Under the pieces are notes generated by a model. That model was not told the origin of the DNA. It was given only the letters and a program-made list of their open reading frames with translations, and searched no databases. Made by a program: the position numbers and the translations under genes. Positions 1 through 6,300 of a stretch of DNA of 7,460 nucleotides are shown here, piece after piece. Every line of letters begins with the position of its first letter. Position 1 is the first letter of the stretch. Origin of the DNA: Chthoniobacter sp. (GTDB lineage Bacteria > Verrucomicrobiota > Verrucomicrobiia > Chthoniobacterales > Chthoniobacteraceae). The stretch is taken from contig JANXWQ010000438.1 of the NCBI GenBank assembly GCA_025351065.1, positions 1 through 7,460 on the forward strand, read 5' to 3'.

Positions 1-2
1 GC

Positions 3-1673
3 CGCATCGGCTTGCCGATTCCCGACCTCGATCTTTTCGTCCTCGACGCCGCGCTCGCCCCCTGCCCCGTCGGCGTCGCGGGCGAACTCTACGTCGGCGG
101 CGACGGCGTGGCGCGCGGCTACCTGCGGCGGCCTGAGCTGACTGCCGAGCGTTTCATTGCCCATCCGTGGAAAGCGGGCGCGCGACTTTATAAAAGCGGC
201 GACCTCGCGCGGCGCACGTCGGACGGCGACCTCGAATATCTGGGCCGCGCCGACATGCAGGTGAAAGTGCGCGGCTTCCGCATCGAGCTGGGCGAAATCG
301 AAGCCGCACTGCTGCGGCATCCGGGCGTGGCGCAGTGCGCAGTGCTGCTGCGCGCGCTGCCGAGCGCCGAGAGCGGGCTGGCGGCGTATTTCGTCCGCGC
401 GAAATCCGCCGCGCCCACGGCGCGCGAATTGCACACGTTCCTGCAAGGGCACCTGCCCGCCTACATGATCCCGTCCGCTTTCATCCCGCTCGCCGCACTG
501 CCGCTGAACCACAATGGCAAGCTCGATCCCGGCGCGCTGCCGCCGCCCGGCGCGGAAACGGCAGGCGCGCGTCACGGCGAAGTCATCGCTCCGCGCAACC
601 CGCTCGAAACCGGCGTCGCGCTGCTGTGGGCCGAGCTGCTCGGGCGCAACAGCTTCTCCGTGCACGACGATTTTTTCGCCGTCGGCGGCCACTCGCTGCT
701 CGCCATCCAGCTCCTCGGGCGGCTGCGCGAGCGCTTCGGCGTGGAGGTGCCGGTGCGGCGTCTGTTTGACACCCCGACCATCGAAGGCGTAGCAGAGTTC
801 ATCGCCGCCCACCTGCCACCGCCGTCGCTCGCCAAAGAGCCTTGCTGCTTGATCTCCGTCCAGCGCGGCGAGCTGGGCAAACGTCCGCTTTTTCTCCTGC
901 CCGGCGGCTGGGGCGCGGAGATCGAGTTCCTCGTCTATGCGCAGCTCAAGGTCCGTCTCGGCGCGGATTTGCCGATCTTCGGATTGAAAGCGCGCGGCGC
1001 GGATGGCGTGCTGCCGCCGCACCGGAGCGTGGAGGAAATGGTCGCGGATTACGTCGATGAAATCCGCACGGTGCAGCCGCACGGACCGTACATCCTCGCG
1101 GGCGAATGTATCGGCGGCGTGCTGGCGTATGAAATGGCGCGGCGGCTGACCGCGCTCGGCGAGGAGGTCGGGCTGCTCGTGCTGCTCGACACCGAGCGCC
1201 CGCACCGCGGGGCGCTGCGGCAGTTTCTGGCGGACGAGCGCCGCGAGCAGTGGCGCCGGCTGTGGGATATCCGCGTGCGCAAACCGTGGCAGGATCACGT
1301 CGCCAACCTTTCGCGCCTCGGGCTCGGCGGGAAAATGCAATACCTCTGGACGCGCGCCACGCGCCACCGCTCGTGGAGCGGTGAAAACGGCGCGCTGCCC
1401 ACGCCGCTCGATGCGCGCAAAACGCTCGCCCACTACCCTCGGCTGCTGATGCCGCACCAAGTCGGTTCGTACCCCGGCCGGGTCACGCTGCTCATCGACG
1501 AGGAATCGCACGCCGCGCACGGCAAACTCGGCTGGGATGAAGTGGCGACGGGCGGGCTGGAAATCCATGTGCTGCCGGGCAACCACCTTTCCTACATCCG
1601 CGAAAACGCCCCCGCCGCCGCGGCCAAACTGCGCGAACTCATCGACCTCGCCACCGCCAAAATTCCCGCATGA
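3..1673 (+). CDS. Nonribosomal peptide synthetase, C-terminal part (A-PCP-TE), 5' truncated by window edge
   Basis: The frame is open to the window edge, so the gene starts upstream; the TTG at 12 is inside the A domain, not a real start. Residues are counted from that TTG. The end of an adenylation domain is visible: GELYVGG (25-30), A7-like YKSGDL (60-65), A8 GRADMQVKVRG then RIELGEIE (78-97), A9 LPAYMIP (148-154) and A10 NGKLD with the catalytic Lys170. A peptidyl carrier domain follows (about 195-268), with DDFFAVGGHSLL and phosphopantetheine site Ser228. A terminal alpha/beta-hydrolase thioesterase closes the protein (about 278-553): GECIGG with Cys366 as nucleophile, Asp393 (LLDTE), His525 (GNHLSYI) and a long basic lid between. 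Cys replaces the usual Ser. In this family the A domain adenylates an amino or aryl acid, loads it on the carrier, and the TE releases or transfers the product. The substrate pocket lies mostly upstream, so the substrate cannot be read. No condensation domain is visible. The stop overlaps the next start (ATGA). Confidence 0.95.
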   Translation, partial: RIGLPIPDLDLFVLDAALAPCPVGVAGELYVGGDGVARGYLRRPELTAERFIAHPWKAGARLYKSGDLARRTSDGDLEYLGRADMQVKVRGFRIELGEIEAALLRHPGVAQCAVLLRALPSAESGLAAYFVRAKSAAPTARELHTFLQGHLPAYMIPSAFIPLAALPLNHNGKLDPGALPPPGAETAGARHGEVIAPRNPLETGVALLWAELLGRNSFSVHDDFFAVGGHSLLAIQLLGRLRERFGVEVPVRRLFDTPTIEGVAEFIAAHLPPPSLAKEPCCLISVQRGELGKRPLFLLPGGWGAEIEFLVYAQLKVRLGADLPIFGLKARGADGVLPPHRSVEEMVADYVDEIRTVQPHGPYILAGECIGGVLAYEMARRLTALGEEVGLLVLLDTERPHRGALRQFLADERREQWRRLWDIRVRKPWQDHVANLSRLGLGGKMQYLWTRATRHRSWSGENGALPTPLDARKTLAHYPRLLMPHQVGSYPGRVTLLIDEESHAAHGKLGWDEVATGGLEIHVLPGNHLSYIRENAPAAAAKLRELIDLATAKIPA

Positions 1674-2341
1674 TTGTCGCCCTCGAAAACTGGCAGTCCC
1701 CCCGCGCACCCGCGCCGCTCCGCGCGGGTGAAGTGCACCTCTGGCGCGCGCCGCTCACGCCTACGCCGGAGCTGAGCGCCACGCTTTCACCCGAGGAATG
1801 GCTGCGCGCCAGCCGCTTCCATTTCGAGCGCGACCGCGAGCGCTTCATCGCCACGCGCGGGCTGCTCCGCACGATCCTCGCGGGCTACACCGGCACCGCC
1901 GCGGCTGAGTTGAATTTTACGACCGGCGCGCACGGCAAACCCGAACTCGACGGCCTCGCCAACTCGCTGCGCTTCAATCTCAGCCACTCCGACGACCTCA
2001 TGCTGCTCGCCGCCACCCATTTCCGCGAAGTCGGCGTCGATCTGGAATTCATGCGCGCCAACCTGCCGTTCGAGACGCTGGCCGACCACTACTTCGACCC
2101 CGAGGAGGCGTGGGATCTGCGCCTGCTCCCCGCCGCGCAGCGGGCGTGGAAATTCTACGACACCTGGACCTGCACCGAAGCGCGGTTGAAAGCGGGCGGC
2201 ACCGGCCTCGCGCACGGTTTCCAAGTGGTCGAGCCCGACCGCTGGTCGCTGCTCAAACTCACCCCCGCCGCCGGCTACACCGCCGCGCTCGCCGTCGAGG
2301 GCGGCGACTTCCAACTCGAATGCTGGTCATGGCCGAAGTAA
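1670..2341 (+). CDS. Sfp-type 4'-phosphopantetheinyl transferase
   Basis: This 223-residue protein has the normal length of the Sfp/Gsp family, which moves phosphopantetheine from coenzyme A to the Ser of carrier domains in the cytoplasm. Visible motifs are the N-terminal RDRERF segment followed by RGLLR (55-67), GKPEL (89-93), FNLSHSDD (102-109), the Mg-binding VGVDLE with Asp124 and Glu126, and the W-x3-E-A-x2-K helix with Trp166, Glu170 and Lys174. In Sfp the residue before the last Mg-binding Glu is Lys; here it is Thr169 (WTCTEARLKAGGTGL). The other core residues are intact, so I expect an active enzyme. The ATG overlaps the NRPS stop in ATGA with no Shine-Dalgarno sequence visible, which points to coupled translation. 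Its obvious partner is Ser228 of the carrier domain just upstream. Confidence 0.95.
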   Translation: MIVALENWQSPRAPAPLRAGEVHLWRAPLTPTPELSATLSPEEWLRASRFHFERDRERFIATRGLLRTILAGYTGTAAAELNFTTGAHGKPELDGLANSLRFNLSHSDDLMLLAATHFREVGVDLEFMRANLPFETLADHYFDPEEAWDLRLLPAAQRAWKFYDTWTCTEARLKAGGTGLAHGFQVVEPDRWSLLKLTPAAGYTAALAVEGGDFQLECWSWPK

Positions 2342-3195
2342 CTCCCGCCACCGGCTACGAAGTCGTCATCGAGCCGTCGCGCGGCTGGCTGAATCTCGAC
2401 TGGCGCGAGCTGTGGGCCTACCGCGACCTGCTCGTCCTGCTGGTGCAGCGCGACTTCATCTCGCGCTACAAGCAGACCATCCTCGGCCCGCTCTGGCACT
2501 TGATCCAGCCGGTCATCACCACCGCCGTTTTTGTCGTCATTTTCGGGCGCATCGCCGGCATTTCCACCGACGAGATTCCGCAGCCGCTGTTCTATCTCTG
2601 CGGCCTGCTCGGGTGGAATTACTTCTCGCAAAACATCAGCACCGGCGGCGCGACCTTCGTCAACAACGCGGGCCTTTTCGGCAAGGTGTACTTTCCCCGG
2701 CTCATCGTCCCCGTGTCCGTCATCGTGGCGAATCTCATCGCCTTCGGGCTCCAGCTCATCCCCTTCCTCGCCTTCCTCGCCTACTACAAATTCTGCACGG
2801 CGCAGGCCGATGCCGTGCGCTTTTCGTGGCTGCTGCTGCTCGCGCCGCTGCCGCTGCTCCAGACCGCGCTGCTCAGCCTCGGCGTGAGCCTGTGGATGTC
2901 CGCCTCGACAGCGAAATTCCGCGACCTCATCCATCTCAACCAATTCATCATTCAGCTCTGGATGTTTGCCACGCCGATCATCTACCCGCTCTCGAAAGTC
3001 TCCGACCGCTGGAAGTGGATCATCTGGGCGAACCCCATGTCGGTGCCGGTCGAGGCGTTTCGCATCTGCTTCCTCGGCCGCGGCACGCTCGGCCCGACCG
3101 AGATCATCATCTCCGTGGCGAGCACACTGGTCATTCTGGCGACCGGCATCGCCGTTTTCCAGAAGGTCGAAAAAACCGTCGTCGATTCCGTATGA
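2329..3195 (+). CDS. ABC-2 type polysaccharide export permease (Wzm/TagG-like)
   Basis: The protein is 288 residues from the ATG at 2329, or 291 from an in-frame ATG at 2320; both starts lie inside the end of the PPTase gene and neither has a good ribosome site. The reading frame stays open further upstream, but there it only shadows the PPTase. The N-terminal amphipathic stretch, WRELWAYRDLLVLLVQRDF (25-43) then RYKQT, LGPLW and IQP, is the hallmark of Wzm-type permeases, as are KVYFPRLIVP (119-128) and the late ATPIIYP (214-220). About six hydrophobic membrane segments are visible, near 60-76, 87-104, 127-152, 165-187, 203-221 and 258-278. In this family two copies form an inner-membrane channel that exports lipid-linked O-antigen, teichoic acid or capsule chains, powered by the ATPase. 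The gene overlaps the ATPase gene by ATGA, as expected for subunits of one complex. Family confidence is high; the glycan is unknown. Confidence 0.94.
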   Translation: MAEVTPATGYEVVIEPSRGWLNLDWRELWAYRDLLVLLVQRDFISRYKQTILGPLWHLIQPVITTAVFVVIFGRIAGISTDEIPQPLFYLCGLLGWNYFSQNISTGGATFVNNAGLFGKVYFPRLIVPVSVIVANLIAFGLQLIPFLAFLAYYKFCTAQADAVRFSWLLLLAPLPLLQTALLSLGVSLWMSASTAKFRDLIHLNQFIIQLWMFATPIIYPLSKVSDRWKWIIWANPMSVPVEAFRICFLGRGTLGPTEIIISVASTLVILATGIAVFQKVEKTVVDSV

Positions 3196-4490
3196 AGCCC
3201 GTCGTCGAAGTCCACAACCTCTCGAAACTCTACCGGCTCGGGTCCATCGGCGCGTCCAGTCTGCGCGAGTCCGTCGAGGGGCTCTTTGGCAAAGGGCGCA
3301 ACGGTGCCGCGCCGGCGGCCGCCGCGAAAAAGCCCATCGCCGACGACCGCGTCGGGCCGGTGCCCAATTCTTTCTGGGCGCTGCAGGACGTTTCGTTTTC
3401 CGTGAACGCCGGGCGCATCGTCGGAGTGGTGGGGCGCAACGGCGCGGGCAAATCCACCCTGCTGAAACTGCTCTCGCGCATCACCGAGCCGACCAGCGGA
3501 CGGGCCATCCTGCGCGGGCGCGTGGTCTCGCTGCTCGAGGTCGGCACCGGCTTTCACCCGGAGCTTTCGGGCCGTGAAAACATCTTCCTCAACGGTGCAA
3601 TCCTCGGCATGCGGCGCGCGGAGATCGCGCGGAAATTCGACGAGATCGTTGAGTTCGCGGAGGTCGGGAAATTCATCGACACGCCGGTGAAGCGTTATTC
3701 GAGCGGCATGTTTGTGCGCCTCGCCTTCGCCGTGGCCGCGCATCTCGAACCGGAGATTTTGCTCATCGACGAAGTGCTCGCCGTGGGCGACGCGGGCTTT
3801 CAGAAAAAGTGCCTTGGCAAAATGGGCGAAGTCGCGGCGCAGCAGGGCCGCACGGTTTTTTTCGTCAGCCACAACATGGGCGCGGTGCGCTCGCTCTGCG
3901 AGGAAGCCATCCTCATCGACGGCGGGCGGCTCGTCATGTCAGGCAAGCCCGGCGACGTCATCAGCCACTACCTTTCCGCCTCGATGCCGAAGGACAGCGA
4001 GATCGAGGGCCAGATCTGGTGGAACGGCGACAAGACCGCGCCGCGCAATGAAGACCTGGCCTTGCGCGGCATCCGGCTGCTCAACCCCGAGGGTGTGCCG
4101 CAGTCCACGTTTGAAGCGGACAAACCCATCGCCATCGAGATTCATTACGAAGTCCTCCAGCGGCTCCGCGGCGCGCGCTTTTGCCTCATGCTCGTGACTC
4201 AGGAAGGCGAGCTCGCCTTCAGCGCGACCGACCATCTTTTCCAGCAGGAGACGCAGCTTCCCGGCTGCTACAAATCCGTCTGCCACATCCCCGGCGGCCT
4301 GCTGAACCGGCGCAACTACGTCATCAAACTCCAGTGCGACGTGCCCGGCGAGCGCTACGTCCTGCCCGGCGCGGACTACCTGAGCTTCAACGTCGGCGGC
4401 ATCGGCAACCAGTCCTCGCACTTCCCCGAGCCGTGGCCCGGCGTGGTCTGTCCGCGGGTGGAGTGGAAAGTGGAGCCCGTGGAAAAATGA
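3192..4490 (+). CDS. Polysaccharide ABC transporter ATP-binding protein with C-terminal Wzt-like domain
   Basis: This is a 432-residue ATPase, longer than a bare nucleotide-binding domain of about 250. Visible motifs are Walker A GRNGAGKST (81-89, Lys87), the Wzt-type loop EVGTGFHPELSGREN (116-130) in the Q-loop region, signature YSSGM (169-173, the usual variant in Wzt/TagH proteins), Walker B ILLIDE (189-194), D-loop AVGD (197-200) and H-loop His227 in SHN. An Ala-rich insertion of about 40 residues (20-60) sits between the first strand and FWAL, a place where this family commonly carries extra sequence. Residues about 275-425 form a beta-rich tail that matches the position and character of the Wzt C-terminal domain, which in studied O-antigen exporters binds the modified non-reducing end of the chain. 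It pairs with the permease encoded just upstream. The start is the ATG overlapping the permease stop. The next gene starts inside its stop codon (ATGA). Confidence 0.95.
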   Translation: MKPVVEVHNLSKLYRLGSIGASSLRESVEGLFGKGRNGAAPAAAAKKPIADDRVGPVPNSFWALQDVSFSVNAGRIVGVVGRNGAGKSTLLKLLSRITEPTSGRAILRGRVVSLLEVGTGFHPELSGRENIFLNGAILGMRRAEIARKFDEIVEFAEVGKFIDTPVKRYSSGMFVRLAFAVAAHLEPEILLIDEVLAVGDAGFQKKCLGKMGEVAAQQGRTVFFVSHNMGAVRSLCEEAILIDGGRLVMSGKPGDVISHYLSASMPKDSEIEGQIWWNGDKTAPRNEDLALRGIRLLNPEGVPQSTFEADKPIAIEIHYEVLQRLRGARFCLMLVTQEGELAFSATDHLFQQETQLPGCYKSVCHIPGGLLNRRNYVIKLQCDVPGERYVLPGADYLSFNVGGIGNQSSHFPEPWPGVVCPRVEWKVEPVEK

Positions 4491-5377
4491 GCGCGCCGCT
4501 TGTCCTGGCCGTGCCCGTTTTCAACGGCGAACGCTACCTCGCCGCCACCCTCGCCTCGCTCAATGCCAACGGTGCGCGCGTGCGCTGGTGGCTCCAGGAC
4601 GGCGCTTCCAAAGACCGCACCGTCGAGATCGCGCTGAAGTTCGCGCGGCCCGGCGACACCATCGCCAGCGAGCCCGACCGCGGCCAGGCCGACGCGCTCA
4701 ACACGGCCATGAAAAAGATGGGCGGCGAGATCATCGGCTTCCTCAATGGCGACGACCTGCTCGCCGAAAACGCCGCCGGGCGCGTGCTGGATTTTTTCAC
4801 CGAGCATCCCGACATCGACCTCCTCTATGGCTCCGTCGATTGGATCGATGAGCACGGCGCGCTCACCGGCACGCATACCGGCCGCATCGAATCGCTCGCC
4901 GACGCGCTCGACATCTACGGCGTGTGGTGGAGCCGCCGCCAGTGGGTGCAGCCCGAGGTTTTTTTCCGGCGCGCGCTGTTTGAAAAAGTGGGCGGCTTCG
5001 ACACGGGCTACCACCTCGCGTTCGACTACGATTTCTGGGTGCGCTGTTTTCGCGCCGGCGCGCGCGTGGCGCACCTGCCGGCCACGCTCACCCGCTTCCG
5101 CATCCACGCCGCGCAGAAATCCGCCGCCGCCGGGCAGGCCGCCGACGAGATCCGCGCCATCCTGCAAAAGACCCTCGCCGCCCGCCCGCTGCTGAGCCCC
5201 TTGCGCCGCTGGAAAATCGAGGCCCAGCTCGGCTACGACCTTTTTCAAAGCGGCAAAAGCGGCGCACGCGGCGGCCTTTTTGCCAACCTGCTGCGGCATC
5301 CGCTCTGGCTGCTTTCGCCGCAGGCGTGGCAGCGCGCGCAGGCGGCTTGCGTCCGGCGGTTTGTCTCCGGTAGATAG
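4487..5377 (+). CDS. Family 2 glycosyltransferase (GT-A fold)
   Basis: This 296-residue protein has the GT2 layout: first strand LVLAVPVFNGE (5-15) beginning right after the start, QDGASKDRT (37-45) for nucleotide binding, SEPDRGQADALNTAM (61-75), the metal-site NGDD (87-90) in place of the more common NADD or DXD, YGSVDW (114-119), and FDYDFWVR (179-186), where the acidic residues match the catalytic ED region. It has no membrane segments, so it is probably cytoplasmic or peripheral. Its role is to add a sugar from a nucleotide donor to the growing glycan or lipid carrier; donor and linkage cannot be read. The reading frame is open upstream of 4487, but those residues are Arg-rich and only shadow the ATPase gene. 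The ATG at 4487 overlaps the ATPase stop. GGAG at 4472-4475 with an 11-base spacer is a possible weak ribosome site. The stop is TAG at 5375-5377. Confidence 0.93.
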   Translation: MSAPLVLAVPVFNGERYLAATLASLNANGARVRWWLQDGASKDRTVEIALKFARPGDTIASEPDRGQADALNTAMKKMGGEIIGFLNGDDLLAENAAGRVLDFFTEHPDIDLLYGSVDWIDEHGALTGTHTGRIESLADALDIYGVWWSRRQWVQPEVFFRRALFEKVGGFDTGYHLAFDYDFWVRCFRAGARVAHLPATLTRFRIHAAQKSAAAGQAADEIRAILQKTLAARPLLSPLRRWKIEAQLGYDLFQSGKSGARGGLFANLLRHPLWLLSPQAWQRAQAACVRRFVSGR

Positions 5378-5382
5378 CCCGC

Positions 5383-6300
5383 GTGATTTCACCCGGCAGA
5401 CTTTGGTGGCTCTTCCGCCGCGACCTCAAGCGCGGCTGGGACGCCTCCTACCACGACTACCGCACCCTCCCTCGCATCGAGGAGTGGGCGTGGCCGTTTT
5501 GGGGCGAGCCCCAGCAGTCCATCCCCATCCACATCCTCACCGGGGCCAAGGACTGGCGGCTTTCCGCGTGGATGCTGGCGAGCTGGTTTCAATTCAGCGA
5601 GCACGCCTGGCCCATCATCATTCACGACGACGGCACGCTGCCCGACCTCGCCCGCGCCAGCTTGCAGATGCTTTTCAAAAACGCCCGCTTCATTTCCCGC
5701 AAGGAGGCCGATGCCAAGGTCGGGCGCATGCTCCAGGCGTATCCGTTTTGCGACGACTACCGCCGCGCCCATCCGCTCGCGCTGAAAATTTTCGACGTGC
5801 CCTTTTTCACCCCCGGCGAGCGCTTCATGATCTTCGACAGCGACCTGTTGTTCTTCAATCACCCCCGCGAAATCCTCGACTGGGCGAGCGTGGAATCCGA
5901 CGAGTGCTGGTTCAACGAGGACGTGAAAGAAGGCTCGCTCATCTCCGCGCGCGAGGCACAGGAGGAGCTCGGCGTGAAAATCTGGAAGCGCGTGAACAGC
6001 GGCCTTTGCCTGCTCAACAAAACGGCCATCGACTACGACCTCTGCGACCGCGCCCTCGCGCTCACCTCGATCCCGCGTGGCCACCCCTGGCGCATTGAGC
6101 AGACACTTTTCATGCTCTGCGCGGCGCAGCATGGAAAAGGCGGGCTGCTCCCGCGCCGCTACGAAGTCTCGCTCGCCAAACGCGCTTCCGAGGACGCCGT
6201 CTGCCGGCATTACGTCGGTGCGGTGCGCGACCGCTTTTACGCCGAAGGCCTCAAGCGCCTTCGCCGCTTCCTGCTGCCGAGCGAAAAAGCCCCGTCGTGA
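5383..6300 (+). CDS. Putative GT-A type glycosyltransferase with DSD motif, family uncertain
   Basis: This 305-residue protein starts at GTG 5383, the first usable start after an in-frame TAG at 5371-5373 and 5 bases after the previous stop. No Shine-Dalgarno sequence is seen. The fold is inferred from three signs: PIHILTGAKDWRLSAWMLAS (48-67), like the first strand and helix of nucleotide-sugar enzymes; FMIFDSDLLFF (148-158), whose DSD (152-154) is a DXD metal site after a hydrophobic strand; and VNSGLCLLN (204-212), which resembles the N-[AS]-G strand of GT8-like and related transferases. A late HYVGAVRDRF (276-285) could supply a second metal or phosphate ligand, as the HxxGxxKP motif does in GT8. 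There are no membrane segments. I do not recognise a named family. Its place between two other glycosyltransferases supports a role in building the same glycan. It could also be a sugar-phosphate or nucleotidyl transferase. Confidence 0.8.
   Translation: MISPGRLWWLFRRDLKRGWDASYHDYRTLPRIEEWAWPFWGEPQQSIPIHILTGAKDWRLSAWMLASWFQFSEHAWPIIIHDDGTLPDLARASLQMLFKNARFISRKEADAKVGRMLQAYPFCDDYRRAHPLALKIFDVPFFTPGERFMIFDSDLLFFNHPREILDWASVESDECWFNEDVKEGSLISAREAQEELGVKIWKRVNSGLCLLNKTAIDYDLCDRALALTSIPRGHPWRIEQTLFMLCAAQHGKGGLLPRRYEVSLAKRASEDAVCRHYVGAVRDRFYAEGLKRLRRFLLPSEKAPS

Noticed and set aside
12..14. TTG as the start codon of the NRPS gene
   Set aside because: It lies inside the conserved adenylation-domain sequence, and the frame is open before it (R-I-G at 3-11). 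The true start is upstream of the window.
2110..2319. An N-terminal extension of the permease from an upstream start
   Set aside because: The extension is Arg-rich shadow sequence of the PPTase gene. Wzm-like homology begins only after the ATGs at 2320 and 2329.
3856..3862. Runs of seven T within genes (3856-3862 in the ATPase, 4959-4965 in the GT2 gene) as programmed slippage sites
   Set aside because: Both genes read through intact with motifs on both sides, and seven T encoding Phe is short for efficient slippage.
5371..5382. A regulatory or promoter site between the GT2 gene and the next gene
   Set aside because: The gap between genes is only 5 bases. Two in-frame TAG triplets in different frames explain the AT-richer look, and no hairpin or promoter motif is present.
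4376..5392. Long minus-strand open frames opposite the GT2 gene and others (also 2982-3872, 2275-2943 and 5389-6210)
   Set aside because: They run antisense to well-supported + strand genes and have skewed composition and no recognisable domains. They are by-products of high GC.
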